64,000 nt of DNA from Haloactinospora alba (lineage in GTDB: Bacteria > Actinomycetota > Actinomycetes > Streptosporangiales > Streptosporangiaceae), in the NCBI RefSeq assembly GCF_006717075.1, contig NZ_VFQC01000001.1:1845501-1909500 (forward strand), in the 5' to 3' direction. Positions within the stretch are counted from its first letter, which is position 1; each line of letters opens with the position of its first letter. Positions 47,432 to 56,317 of this stretch are shown piece after piece. The position numbers and the translations under genes are program-made. The notes under the pieces were generated by a model. It saw nothing but the letters and a program-made list of their open reading frames with translations. It did not search any database and was not told the DNA's origin.

Positions 47432-47830
47432 TCAGGCGGCGACAGGTTGGGGCGGGACCCGCTCGATCCCGTGTAGCCGGTGTGACTCACGCGCCGTCAG
47501 CAGACGCTCGGCGGTTTCCGTCACCCGCCTGACCCTGGGGGTCGCCAGCTTCTTCCTGCGGTAGATGCGGTCGGTGTAGCCGCGGGGACCGATCAGGACA
47601 CGCTCCCTGGCGTAGGCGGCGCGAACAGCATCCGTCAGCGCCGTGTCCAGCGCGGTGCCGTAACGGTTCAGCTCGGCCGTGTCCGCTCCCCCGGCGCGCG
47701 CCTCTCTGAGGTCGTGCTCCGCGGAGGCGACCGTGCGCAGCAGCTCCGGCAGCAGGTCGGCCCTACGCTGGTCCTCAGCGTACTGGTCACGCACCTGCGG
47801 GTCGGCCTTCTTCCCGATCAGACTTGCCAT
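47432..47830 (-). CDS. Hypothetical protein, 132 aa
   Basis: Unrecognised, highly charged and predicted helical (ADLLPELLRTVASAEHDLRE, DTALTDAVRAAYARERVLIG), with the conserved-looking YTDRIYRRKKLATPRVRRV near the C-terminus. There is no signal peptide or membrane segment. The ATG at 47830 has GAGGAAG 5 nt upstream, so expression is likely. It is upstream of the GntR gene on the same strand and divergent from the TetR gene, so either may regulate it. Confidence 0.65.
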   Translation of the reverse strand: MASLIGKKADPQVRDQYAEDQRRADLLPELLRTVASAEHDLREARAGGADTAELNRYGTALDTALTDAVRAAYARERVLIGPRGYTDRIYRRKKLATPRVRRVTETAERLLTARESHRLHGIERVPPQPVAA

Positions 47831-47993
47831 GAGTGCTTCCTCTATTCACTGCTTACTGCGGCTGTGGTCCAGGGGCGAACACACCGGACACCAGCCACTG
47901 ATGGCTCCGCTGCGGTTCTGGTGGTGTTTCGGTGGCTAACGTCTACTGTAGGGACGGAACGGCTCCTGCGAAACACGCTGTCAATCCTTCGCC

Positions 47994-48017
47994 ACCTTTA
48001 CACAGTAAGGTTATGCT
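47994..48017 (+). promoter_or_regulatory. tetR promoter with overlapping palindrome
   Basis: ACCTTTAC-ACA-GTAAGGT (47994-48011) is an inverted repeat with one bulged base. It abuts TATGCT (48012-48017), which lies 6 nt before the TetR ATG with no ribosome site. This looks like a leaderless -10 box under an autoregulatory operator that could also affect the divergent gene. Confidence 0.5.
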
Positions 48018-48023
48018 GGGGTC

Positions 48024-48698
48024 ATGAGCCGGAACAACGCGGGTCTCAGTACCGAACGCATCATCACGGAGGCCCTGCGCATCATCGACGGCCAGGGGCT
48101 GCGCCGACTGACCATGCGACGCCTCGGCGACGCGCTCAACGTCGAGGCCATGGCCGTGTACCACCATTTCCCGCTGGGCAAGGAACAGCTCTTCGAGGCC
48201 ATCGTCGCCTACATCACCGACGTCACTCCCAGCGCCGCGTCCTCTGAGGAGGAGGCGGACACCGACCAGGGGGAGTCCCCCGCCGCCGACCCCTACCGCG
48301 GCATGTCAGCGGAGGTCCCGTGGGACGAGCGACTGCGCAACTGGGCACGCGCTTACCGCCAGGCCCTGCTGCGCCATTCCGGAGCTCTCACCCTGCTGAT
48401 CAACCGGCGGCCGGACACTCCCGCGGCGACCCGGTCACTGGAACTCCACTACGCGGCCTTCCACGAGGCCGGGCTGCGCGGGGCAGCCGTTGTCCAGGCG
48501 TCCGCTGTCCTGGACTCCTACGTCACCGGTGCCGTGATCCACGAGGTCCGGGAGGCCGGCCTGGCGGGCGCCGCCCCGGCCGTGGTGGACGGCCGGTTCC
48601 CCCACGTCCACCGCCTGGACAACGTCGCGCTCGACCCCGATCAGCGGTTCGAGGAGGGGTTGGAGGCGACGCTGTCCGCCCTTGCCCGCGACGCGTGA
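48024..48698 (+). CDS. TetR-family transcriptional repressor
   Basis: A 224-residue repressor. The N-terminal HTH (about 9-55) is STERIITEALRIIDGQGLRR, then TMRRLGDALNVEAMAVYHHF. The C-terminal domain (80-220) fits the TetR_C class with a ligand pocket. An acidic, Ser-rich insert (SSEEEADTDQGE) lies between them. It starts with ATG at 48024 as a probable leaderless mRNA. It is 56 nt from the 3' end of the convergent opp ATPase gene. Ligand and targets are unknown. Confidence 0.92.
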   Translation: MSRNNAGLSTERIITEALRIIDGQGLRRLTMRRLGDALNVEAMAVYHHFPLGKEQLFEAIVAYITDVTPSAASSEEEADTDQGESPAADPYRGMSAEVPWDERLRNWARAYRQALLRHSGALTLLINRRPDTPAATRSLELHYAAFHEAGLRGAAVVQASAVLDSYVTGAVIHEVREAGLAGAAPAVVDGRFPHVHRLDNVALDPDQRFEEGLEATLSALARDA

Positions 48699-48754
48699 AC
48701 CGGCGCAGGCGAGGACGGACATCCCCTCTCGACGGGGCGAGAGGCGGAGCGTTC

Positions 48755-50632
48755 TCAGGCGGGAACCCTGCTCCCCTCCTGACCGCGGCGTTCCGCCCGG
48801 TGGCGGCGCGCCTCGTCCGGGTCGAGCACGGGCGCCGCGGTGAGCAGCTTTCTGGTGTACTCGTGCTGCGGGTTGTCGTAGACCTCGTCCCCGTCGCTCA
48901 TCTCCACGATCTCACCGCTGCGCATCACCGCGACCCGGTCACTGACCTGGCGCACCACAGCGAGGTCGTGCGCGACGAAGATATAGGTGAGTCCCAGCTC
49001 CTCCTGCAGGTTCGACAGCAACCGCAGCACCTGGGCCTGGGTGGAGACGTCCAGCGCGGACACGGGTTCGTCGCAGATCAGCAGCTTGGGTTGCAGTATC
49101 AGTGCCCGCGCGATCGCGATACGCTGCCGCTGCCCGCCGGAGAACGCGTGCGGGAACCGGTTGTAGTGGTGCGGTTCCAGGTCGACACGCTCCAGAACCT
49201 GTTGCACCTGTCTCTTGACCGACCTGGTGTCGGTCTCCCCCTGCACCCGCAGTGCCGTTCCGATGCTCTCCCCGATCGTGAGCCGCGGATTCAGCGAGGA
49301 GAAGGGGTTCTGGAAGACCATCTGGATGTCCCGGCGCAACGGGCGAAGCTGGCGCTCCGACAACCGGGTGATGTCCTGGCCCTCGAAGGAGATGCTGCCC
49401 TCGGTGGGCTGTAGCAGTCGCGTGATCATCCGGGAGAGGGTGCTCTTCCCCGACCCCGACTCTCCCACGACGCCCAGTGTCTCGCCCTTGTGGAGGTCGA
49501 AGGAGACATCGTCCACCGCGTAGAAGGAACTGCTGCGGCCGAACGCGCCCCCGCGCACGTTGAACCGCATGCGCAGGTTCTCGACACGCAGCAGTGGCTC
49601 GCCGCCCCCGTGCTCCGCGGGCGCCTCCCCGCCGGTTTCCGCGGGTGGGTGGGAGGCCACCGCCTCGCCCTCGGACCTTCCGGCAGCACCCTCGGACCCG
49701 GTGGGGGCGTGTTGGCCACGTTCCTGTCGCATCCGGGCCCGCTGCTCGGCCCGGGACACCTCGAGCCGGGGAACGGCGTCCAGGAGCGAGCGCGTGTAGG
49801 AGTGGGTCGGCTGGGCGAGCACCTGGCGCACCTCACCGTGCTCCACCGCCACCCCGTTCTGCATGACGAGCACCTCGTCCACGGAACCGGCGACGACAGC
49901 CAGGTCGTGGCTCACCAGGAGGAGTGCCATGTTCCGTTCCAGGCGCAGCTCGTCGAGCAGGTCGAGGATCTGCGCCTGGACGGTGACGTCCAGCGCGGTC
50001 GTCGGCTCGTCGGCCAGCAGCACCTTGGGGTCGCACATCAGTCCCATCGCGATCAGCACCCGCTGTCGCATACCGCCGGAGAACTCGTGGGGATAGGAGT
50101 TGATCCGTTTGTCCGGCTGCGGAATACCCACGCGGTCCAGGGACTCCACGGCGCGGCGCTTCGCGTCGGCCGCGGAGACGTCCGAGCGGTGCGTGCGGTA
50201 GGCCTCGACGAGCTGGTTGCCGATCGTGTACTGGGGGTGCAGCGACGACATGGGGTCCTGGAAAACCATGGCGATGTCGTTGCCGCGCATCGCACGTACC
50301 GTTTTGTCCCCGGCGTGCACCGCACGGGGCGAGGCGCCTTGCGCGGCCGGCTGTTCGGTACGCAGCACATCGGTACCGGCGACGGTGATGTTCCCGGTGA
50401 TCCGCGCGCGACTGCCACGGTGCAACCCCATCAACGCCAGTGAGGCCGCGCTCTTGCCCGAGCCCGACTCCCCGACGATACCGAGCGCTCCCCCGGGTTC
50501 CACCTGGAAGGACAGCCCGTCGACCGCACGGACGTCGCCGTCCATGCTCGGGAAGGTAATCGCCAGGTCGCTGACGCTGACAGCGGCCGCCTCGGTTGTT
50601 TCGTTTCGCTGTTCGTTCGCAGGAGTGCTCAT
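48755..50632 (-). CDS. Oligopeptide/dipeptide ABC transporter ATPase, DppD-DppF fusion
   Basis: A 625-residue protein with two complete ABC ATPase halves, so one gene supplies both nucleotide-binding domains. Half 1: Walker A GESGSGKSA, signature FSGGMRQRV, Walker B VLLADEPTTALD. Half 2: GESGSGKST, FSGGQRQRI, LLICDEPVSALD. Each half ends with the Opp/Dpp-type tail (HSYTRSLLDAVP and HEYTRKLLTAAP). A hydrophilic linker (about 315-360) joins them. It is the last gene of the oppC-oppB-ATPase operon. Confidence 0.95.
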   Translation of the reverse strand: MSTPANEQRNETTEAAAVSVSDLAITFPSMDGDVRAVDGLSFQVEPGGALGIVGESGSGKSAASLALMGLHRGSRARITGNITVAGTDVLRTEQPAAQGASPRAVHAGDKTVRAMRGNDIAMVFQDPMSSLHPQYTIGNQLVEAYRTHRSDVSAADAKRRAVESLDRVGIPQPDKRINSYPHEFSGGMRQRVLIAMGLMCDPKVLLADEPTTALDVTVQAQILDLLDELRLERNMALLLVSHDLAVVAGSVDEVLVMQNGVAVEHGEVRQVLAQPTHSYTRSLLDAVPRLEVSRAEQRARMRQERGQHAPTGSEGAAGRSEGEAVASHPPAETGGEAPAEHGGGEPLLRVENLRMRFNVRGGAFGRSSSFYAVDDVSFDLHKGETLGVVGESGSGKSTLSRMITRLLQPTEGSISFEGQDITRLSERQLRPLRRDIQMVFQNPFSSLNPRLTIGESIGTALRVQGETDTRSVKRQVQQVLERVDLEPHHYNRFPHAFSGGQRQRIAIARALILQPKLLICDEPVSALDVSTQAQVLRLLSNLQEELGLTYIFVAHDLAVVRQVSDRVAVMRSGEIVEMSDGDEVYDNPQHEYTRKLLTAAPVLDPDEARRHRAERRGQEGSRVPA

Positions 50633-50702
50633 CGACCTTCCTTATCTCACATCCCAGGTCATAACGGGCGCTTCCGGCGCGGTGGAGGATCCGTCGCCGG
50701 CG

Positions 50703-51716
50703 TCAGGCCGTGACACGGACCCGGGGGTCGAGCCAGGCGTAGAGCAGATCGACGATCAGGTTGCACACCACCACGGTGAAGGCTCCGAAGAGCGTGACGC
50801 CCAGGATGACCGGCAGGTCCTGGGATATGATCGCGCGTACGGTCATCTGCCCGATCCCCTGGAGGGAGAAGACGCTCTCCGTGAGGATCGCGCCGCCGAG
50901 AACCAGACCGATGTCCAGTCCGAATATCGTGACGATGGGGGTCAGTGTCGGTCGCAGCCCGTGCTTGAGGATGACCTTGCGTTCCGACAGGCCCTTGGCG
51001 CGGGCTGTCCGGATGTAGTCCTCGGACATGGTTTCCAACATCCCCCCGCGTGTCTGGCGCGCGTACTGCGCCGCGTGCAGGAACGCCAGCGTGACCCAGG
51101 GGAGGAACATCCCGCTCGCCCACGCCCACGGGTTCTCGGCGAACGGCACGTAGGTCGGGGTGTCGAACAGTTCCCAGGCGTGCACGGGGAACGCGAGCAG
51201 CATGAGGCCGGTGAAGAAGATCGGCAGCGACACGCCGCCCAGAGCGACCATCATGGCCAGGCGGTCGAAGATGCTTCCCTTCTTGATAGCGGAGAGGACG
51301 CCGATGGCGACACCGCCCACCAGCCACATGACGGCCGCGCCCACGGTCAGGGACGCCGTCACCGGTAGACGCTTGATGATCTGCGGGAAGACCTCGGTGT
51401 AGTTCTGGAAGGAGAAGCCGAAGCAGGGCACCGAGCACCGGATCGTCTCCCCGCCGAACTGGTACTGGGCACCGACGAAGATGCCCTTGACGAACTCCCA
51501 GAACTGCAGGGCGACGGGCTGGTCCAGGTTGAGCCGGTCGATGGTGGCCTGGATCGCCTCGTCTGTGGGCGCCTTACCGACGTACATGGTGGCGAGCTGC
51601 TCCGTGGTCTGACCCGCAAGCCGGGGGACCACGTAGAAGATCACGAACGTCATCAGCGTGACGATGCCGAGCAGCAGGACACCGGCACCCATACGGCGGA
51701 GAATGTATGTGAGCAT
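50703..51716 (-). CDS. Oligopeptide ABC transporter permease, OppB/DppB type
   Basis: A 337-residue permease with six hydrophobic segments and an extended extracytoplasmic loop after the first (residues about 35-100, containing two Cys: RCSVPCFGF). The EAA motif for ATPase docking is SEDYIRTARAKGLSERKVIL. The family start MLTYILRRMGAG is present. It lies 70 nt upstream of the fused ATPase gene. Confidence 0.95.
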   Translation of the reverse strand: MLTYILRRMGAGVLLLGIVTLMTFVIFYVVPRLAGQTTEQLATMYVGKAPTDEAIQATIDRLNLDQPVALQFWEFVKGIFVGAQYQFGGETIRCSVPCFGFSFQNYTEVFPQIIKRLPVTASLTVGAAVMWLVGGVAIGVLSAIKKGSIFDRLAMMVALGGVSLPIFFTGLMLLAFPVHAWELFDTPTYVPFAENPWAWASGMFLPWVTLAFLHAAQYARQTRGGMLETMSEDYIRTARAKGLSERKVILKHGLRPTLTPIVTIFGLDIGLVLGGAILTESVFSLQGIGQMTVRAIISQDLPVILGVTLFGAFTVVVCNLIVDLLYAWLDPRVRVTA

Positions 51717-52103
51717 CGTTATCAGTCCCAGGCACGGACTTGCCGCAGGACCTTCACCTGCCTAACTCAACGGTCGCGAAGGGTTGGGTCGTTTTCGTGC
51801 GTTCGCGGGTGACGCTCAACGCCGCACGGTTGCGCGCCGGCCGGCGGGGAGACAGGACCAGCGCGGGGCGGCTGTCCCGCCCGCCGGTTCCGGCGCCACC
51901 AGTCACGGGGGTGGGTCCGGTGCCCGTGGTGCTGCCGCCGCGCGGGAGCGGCGGCAGCGCGCCCGGAGGGGGCGGTCCTGGTACCCGGTTACTCATGGGC
52001 GTCTCACTTCGCTGGCTCCGTGTCGACTCTCGCGGACGGAACCGCTGGTGTTCGGGAGCGGCCCGAACGCGGTGACCGTGACGAACAGTGTCCATCGGAA
52101 CAC
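51717..52103. other. Gap between oppC and oppB with a doubtful 80-aa ORF
   Basis: 387 bases inside an otherwise compact operon. A minus-strand frame at 51754-51996 could encode an 80-aa Pro/Gly/Arg-rich peptide (MSNRVPGPPPPGALPP...). It has only a weak GAAG upstream and no recognisable domain, so I do not call it a gene with confidence. Confidence 0.3.
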
Positions 52104-53141
52104 CTAGTCGGTGGAACGTGGGTCGTAGGCGTCCCGAAGCCCATCCCCGAAGAGGTTGAAAGCCAGGACGGTGACGAAGATCGTCAGGCCCGGGATGATC
52201 ACGAAGTGCGGGGAGGTGGTGTAGAACTGCAGCGAGTCCGACAGCATGCGGCCCCAGCTCGGTGTGGGCGGGTTGATACCCACCCCGAGGAAGGAGAGGG
52301 ATGCCTCGAAGATGATGTTGGTGGGGATGAGCAGCGTCGCGTAGACCAGGATCGGGGTGACGAGGTTGGGGAGCAGCTCCCGGAACAGGATGTGTCCGGA
52401 ACTCGCTCCGAGGCTCCGCGCGGCTTCCACGAACTCGCGTTCGCGCAGGGTGAGCGTCTGCCCGCGTACGATCCGGCCGATGTAGGGCCAGTTGAAGAAG
52501 CCGATGACGAAGATCAGGATCCCCACGCGCAGGCCGTTTCCTTCCAGCCCGAACGCCTGGTCGGGGATGGCGCCGGTGAGGGCGATCGCGAACAGCAGGA
52601 TCGGGAAGGCGAGGAAGATGTCCATCGCGCGGCTGATGATCGTGTCCGTCCATCCACCGAAATAGCCGGCGATAGAGCCGAGGATGGTTCCGATGACCAC
52701 GCACACCACTGTGGCGCCGAACGCGACCAGCAGGGATATCTGTGCGCCGTAGATCAGCCGGGTGAAAAGGTCCCGGCCCGTTTTCGGTTCCAGCCCCAGC
52801 AGGTGGTCCGTGCTGATGCCGCCCATGGGGTCGATCCCGGAGGCCCCGTCGTCGGGGTCGTTCAGCGCCCCGCCGGTGAGGGGGTCCATGAGCTCACTGT
52901 GGTACTGGTACGGCGAGGTTCCCAGGAGCCAGCTGATCACCGGCGCGAATATCGCCGACAGCACGAGGAGGATCACGACGACCGCACCGGTCATCGCGAC
53001 CTTGTCCTTGCGGAACCGCTGCCAGGCGATCTGGCGCAGTGAACGGTTCCCGGCGCCGCCGTCGCGGCGGTCCTCCGTCTCCGTCACCACGGCCGAACCA
53101 TGGTGTGGTTCCGATTCGGGTGTCTCCAACGGCGCGGTCAT
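52104..53141 (-). CDS. Oligopeptide ABC transporter permease, OppC/DppC type
   Basis: A 345-residue permease: an OppC_N segment (QIAWQRFRKDKVAMTGAVVV), a large outside loop with Asp/Gly-rich sequence (DPLTGGALNDPDDGAS), then five hydrophobic segments. The EAA motif is EFVEAARSLGASSGHILFRE, and GINPPTPSWGRML is typical. The ATG at 53141 gives MTAPLETPESEP; the frame continues to 53240 without a ribosome site. It is the first gene of its operon, with an operator-like motif about 160-190 nt upstream. Confidence 0.95.
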   Translation of the reverse strand: MTAPLETPESEPHHGSAVVTETEDRRDGGAGNRSLRQIAWQRFRKDKVAMTGAVVVILLVLSAIFAPVISWLLGTSPYQYHSELMDPLTGGALNDPDDGASGIDPMGGISTDHLLGLEPKTGRDLFTRLIYGAQISLLVAFGATVVCVVIGTILGSIAGYFGGWTDTIISRAMDIFLAFPILLFAIALTGAIPDQAFGLEGNGLRVGILIFVIGFFNWPYIGRIVRGQTLTLREREFVEAARSLGASSGHILFRELLPNLVTPILVYATLLIPTNIIFEASLSFLGVGINPPTPSWGRMLSDSLQFYTTSPHFVIIPGLTIFVTVLAFNLFGDGLRDAYDPRSTD

Positions 53142-53300
53142 GGCACCAACTACCCCCACTACTCCCGCGTGCTTGTGGCCTGCGGTGCTTGATCCGGCTG
53201 CGTCGCCGGAACACGACCGGCGATGAGCGGGGTCTGCCACCGCCGAGAAGCGCGCGACACAACCGCGTCTAATCTTCTGGGATAAACGCAGCTACGCGCA

Positions 53301-53333
53301 CTGTGCGCTGGGTGGCGCACAGCGTTCAATCTA
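53301..53333 (-). promoter_or_regulatory. Shared opp promoter/operator motif, copy 1
   Basis: On the minus strand TAGATT (53333-53328) continues as GAACG and the palindrome CTGTGCGC-N6-GCGCACAG (53322-53301). The 19-base block TAGATTGAMCGCTGTGCGC recurs once more in the window, upstream of oppA. I read TAGATT as a -10 box with an operator at the transcription start. Confidence 0.6.
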
Positions 53334-53417
53334 CGCCCCACTTACGGAGAAAATCGTCCAGCATACGGACATGTGACGATATCGTGATAGATACCTCACA
53401 TACCCGTCATAACTAAA

Positions 53418-53444
53418 GCCCTACTCACCTCGGGTGAGTAGGGC
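53418..53444 (-). terminator. Hairpin terminator after the small membrane-protein gene
   Basis: Perfect 12-bp arms (GCCCTACTCACC and its complement) around a 3-nt loop, about 93 nt past the stop codon at 53537. On the minus strand it is followed by TTTAGTT. Confidence 0.8.
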
Positions 53445-53536
53445 GAAAGAAAACGCTCCGGTTCCCGCAGCTCATCGCTCTGGCACAGCGGGAGCCGGCG
53501 GAGGGGACGGACCGCCGCACCGTGGCGGTCTCCGGA

Positions 53537-54031
53537 TCACTCGATCCCATGCTTGCGCAGCAGCTCCTCGACATCGGAGAAGTCCTCACCTCCGCCGGAA
53601 GCCTGCTGCGTACCGGCTCCCACCTCGCCCTGGGCCGCCTGCTTTCCGCCGGCGCCGCCTGCCTTCTCAGCATCCTTGGCATCCTTGGCCTTGCGGCCGC
53701 CGCCACTCGGCGAGGAGCTTCCCCCACCCCGGGAGCGCATCACGCCGGAGACGATCCACAGCACGACGGCCAACCCGAGGAGGACGAGTCCGGCCCATAC
53801 CACCGGGTTGAACACCAGGCTGGCGAAGAACCCCACAAGGTCGCCCACCAGGCGCCAGAGGATCGTCATCAGTCCCATCAGACCCGCGGCCAGTGGCAGC
53901 AGCGACCAGGAGATACCGCGCAACCCGGCCGCGGCCCCCTTCCGGCGCCACAGCAGCCAGGAGATGAGCAGCCCCACGACGGTGAGTGCCGCTCCCAGCA
54001 TCGGACCCGCAATCGGCAGTTGTTCCGGCAT
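53537..54031 (-). CDS. Hypothetical membrane protein, 164 aa
   Basis: Three or four hydrophobic segments in the first 105 residues (IAGPMLGAALTVVGLLISWL, a second around LLPLAAGLMGLMTIL, a third around WAGLVLLGLAVVLWIVSG). A low-complexity Gly/Ser/Lys/Ala linker follows, ending in a short conserved-looking helix, FSDVEELLRKHGIE. The ATG at 54031 has GGGAG 9-10 nt upstream; the frame extends to 54079. No function is recognised. It sits between oppA and oppC but has its own terminator, so a transport role should not be assumed. Confidence 0.75.
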   Translation of the reverse strand: MPEQLPIAGPMLGAALTVVGLLISWLLWRRKGAAAGLRGISWSLLPLAAGLMGLMTILWRLVGDLVGFFASLVFNPVVWAGLVLLGLAVVLWIVSGVMRSRGGGSSSPSGGGRKAKDAKDAEKAGGAGGKQAAQGEVGAGTQQASGGGEDFSDVEELLRKHGIE

Positions 54032-54163
54032 GTCACTAGTCTCCCATCCGCGGGAACCTGTGCCTATCAGGTTATCCACCTAGGGAATTCCCGTCGTCGG
54101 TCCGGGCGGAGCACCGTGCTCCGCCCGGACCGCGTTCGCGGAGGGAGTCCTCGGCCCCGGAAA

Positions 54164-55921
54164 CTACTCGCTGCCGCGGGTCGTGCCCAGCGCCATGTAG
54201 TCGTACATCTTCCAACTGGGGTTGAAGAACACGTTGGTCAGGTTGTCGGGGCGGTAGAGCACGGCCTTGTGGAACACCATCGGAACGATGACGGCCTCCT
54301 CCATGGCCATCTCGTCGATCTCGGAGTAGAGCTCGGCGCGCTCCTGCTCGTCCTCGGTCCGGATGGCCTCGTTCAACTTCTCGTTGATCTCGGCGTTGTC
54401 CAGCTCGGAGATGTTGGTGTTTCCGGCCTGCTTGATCGCGTCCCCGTGGATGATCTGGCCGAAGTAGCCGTAGCCGGTCGGCCAGTCCGGCATCCACCCG
54501 TAGATGTTCAGACCCAGCTCGTTCTCGTGCACGAAGTCGGGAGACCCGGCCTGGGAATTCGTGAAGCTGTCCGAGGGGTACTGCTTGATGCTGACGTCGA
54601 TACCGGCGCGGTCCAGGCTGGTCTCGACGGCCTGTGCCGCCTCGACCTCGGCCGGGCGGTCGCTGCGCACGCCGATGTTGGTCGAGAAGCCGTCCTCCTC
54701 GCCGCACTCGGCGAGCTTCTCCTCGGCCTTGTCGATGTCGCCCTTACCCTCCTCGGAGGGGTAGAGGTTCATGTCCGGGTCCGCTCCCGGGATCACCGGC
54801 GGGAGAATCTGGGTGGCCTTGCTGCCTCCGGACTCACCGCCCCAGGCGCGCTGCACCTGGTCCCGGTTGAGCGCGTACTGCACCGCCTGGCGGCAGGCGC
54901 GGTCGTCCAGCGGCTCCACCTGGGTGTTGACCGCCGTGTAGTAGTGCGCGCTGTTCTCCGGGTTGTCGAGCCGCGCCTTGGTGTCGTCGTTCTGGAGGAG
55001 CTCCCCCTTCTTGGCCGGGCCGAGACCGGTACCGCTCAGGTCGACGTCCAGGTCGCCGTTCTCCAGACGCTGGTCGATCTCGTCCTGGTCCATGCCCTCC
55101 TTGACGGTGACCTTGTCCGGCAGCGCGTCCCGGATCGGGTCGGACTCGGCGTCCCACTCGCCGTTGCGGACCAGCGTCAGCCCGTCGCCGGGGCTCCAGT
55201 CCCCGTCGAACTTGTACGGACCCGAGGACATGACGTTGCTCTGGTAGCGCTCACCGGTGTCCTCCTCGGCCGGGATCGGGGAGGTCTGCGGCTGCACCAG
55301 CACGTACTTGAAGTCGACGAAGCGTTCCTTCAGGTGGAAGACGAGGGTGTGGTCGTCCGGCGTCTCGATCCCGTCGAAGCCCTCCAACGGGTCGTCGGTG
55401 TCGGCGTAGGGACCCTCGTAGTCCCCGCTCTCGGCGAGGTGTTCCTTGTAGTACTTGGGGCCGTTGGGCAACGCGTCGTCCCCGAAGTTACTACGGGCGA
55501 TCGCGTACTTGATGTCCTCGGCGACGATCTCCGAGCCGTCCTCGTACTTCAGGCCCTCCTTCAGCTCGACGGTGTAGGTGGTGCCGTCGTCACTGACCTT
55601 GGGCATGTCCTTGGCCAGGTCGGGGACGACCTCGCGGCCCGCTTCCCCGGGCTCCTTGGCGTAGGTGTACAGCGTCCGCGCGTAGTAACGGCTGAAGTTC
55701 CAGATGTAGCCGTAGTACGTGTTCCCGGGGTCCGTACTCTCGATGTTGCCCGAGATCGCGTAGCGAAGCGTTCCGCCCCGCTCGTCACTGGCGTTCACGA
55801 CCTCGGAGTTCCCCTGATCGAACTCGGCCGAGCTCTCACTCGCCCCGTCCGTTCCGCAGGCGGACAACACCAGGGAGGCCGACGCGCCGAGCGCGATCCA
55901 GCCCAGTACTCTTTTCCGCAA
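54164..55921 (-). CDS. Oligopeptide ABC transporter substrate-binding lipoprotein (OppA/DppA type)
   Basis: A 585-residue SBP_bac_5 lipoprotein. The signal MRKRVLGWIALGASASLVLS ends in the lipobox LSAC, so it is anchored outside the membrane. Family features: NTYYGYIWNFSRYYARTLYT, DLAKDMPKVSDDGTTYTVEL, LVFHLKERFVDFKYVLVQPQ and DRACRQAVQYALNRDQVQRA. The start is a TTG at 55921 with GAGAGG 6 nt upstream; no in-frame ATG or GTG is nearby. It is separated from oppCB-ATPase by a membrane-protein gene and terminator but shares their operator motif. Confidence 0.95.
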   Translation of the reverse strand: MRKRVLGWIALGASASLVLSACGTDGASESSAEFDQGNSEVVNASDERGGTLRYAISGNIESTDPGNTYYGYIWNFSRYYARTLYTYAKEPGEAGREVVPDLAKDMPKVSDDGTTYTVELKEGLKYEDGSEIVAEDIKYAIARSNFGDDALPNGPKYYKEHLAESGDYEGPYADTDDPLEGFDGIETPDDHTLVFHLKERFVDFKYVLVQPQTSPIPAEEDTGERYQSNVMSSGPYKFDGDWSPGDGLTLVRNGEWDAESDPIRDALPDKVTVKEGMDQDEIDQRLENGDLDVDLSGTGLGPAKKGELLQNDDTKARLDNPENSAHYYTAVNTQVEPLDDRACRQAVQYALNRDQVQRAWGGESGGSKATQILPPVIPGADPDMNLYPSEEGKGDIDKAEEKLAECGEEDGFSTNIGVRSDRPAEVEAAQAVETSLDRAGIDVSIKQYPSDSFTNSQAGSPDFVHENELGLNIYGWMPDWPTGYGYFGQIIHGDAIKQAGNTNISELDNAEINEKLNEAIRTEDEQERAELYSEIDEMAMEEAVIVPMVFHKAVLYRPDNLTNVFFNPSWKMYDYMALGTTRGSE

Positions 55922-56317
55922 TTTTCACCTCTCGTCATGGAGCGGGGCTACCGTCCGCCGCACGTCGCTCCACGCCGTCGGCTGCGACGTTTGATCGACA
56001 GCGTTGAACAGGTGCGCGCTCATGGTGCGCACAGCGGTCAATCTAGGGCGATTCAGATCACGTTTTGTCTAAGTTGCGGTAACTTATCCAAGCCGAAACT
56101 GCAAAGTGCCGCACCATCGGCGGCGCCGGCGCCCGCACCGCCACGCTCCGGTCCGGTGCCGGACACGCACTGTCTCACGCTCCCGACCACTGTCTCCCGT
56201 CCGCTGTGGGAGACGAAAGCCCGCCTCGGGGTATGTGTGCCCCGAGCGAGCAGGCGCGGCGGAGACGGCCGGGGGGCGGCGCTCCGGCAAACGGGCGCAA
56301 CGTCCGGGCCGGAGGCG
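55922..56317. other. Intergenic region between oppA and the HAD gene
   Basis: 396 bases without a supportable gene. The first 130 hold the oppA promoter with the shared opp motif; the rest is GC-rich with no clear signal. Confidence 0.5.
56012..56045 (-). promoter_or_regulatory. Shared opp promoter/operator motif, copy 2
   Basis: On the minus strand TAGATT (56045-56040), then GACCG and CTGTGCGC-N7-GCGCGCAC (56034-56012). It agrees with copy 1 upstream of oppC over a 19-base block with one mismatch; the second palindrome arm is less perfect. It lies about 100 nt before the oppA start. Confidence 0.6.

Larger units (their letters stand above)
53142..53536. other. Promoter region of oppC and terminator of the membrane-protein gene
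   Basis: 395 bases without a gene. It contains the shared opp motif (53301-53333), an AT-rich island with the palindrome ACGATATCGT (53376-53385), and the hairpin terminator at 53418-53444. Confidence 0.55.

Noticed and set aside
50703-50770. Possible frameshift at the oppB end or ATPase start
   Set aside because: Both proteins have complete family C- and N-termini; the 70-nt gap is ordinary.
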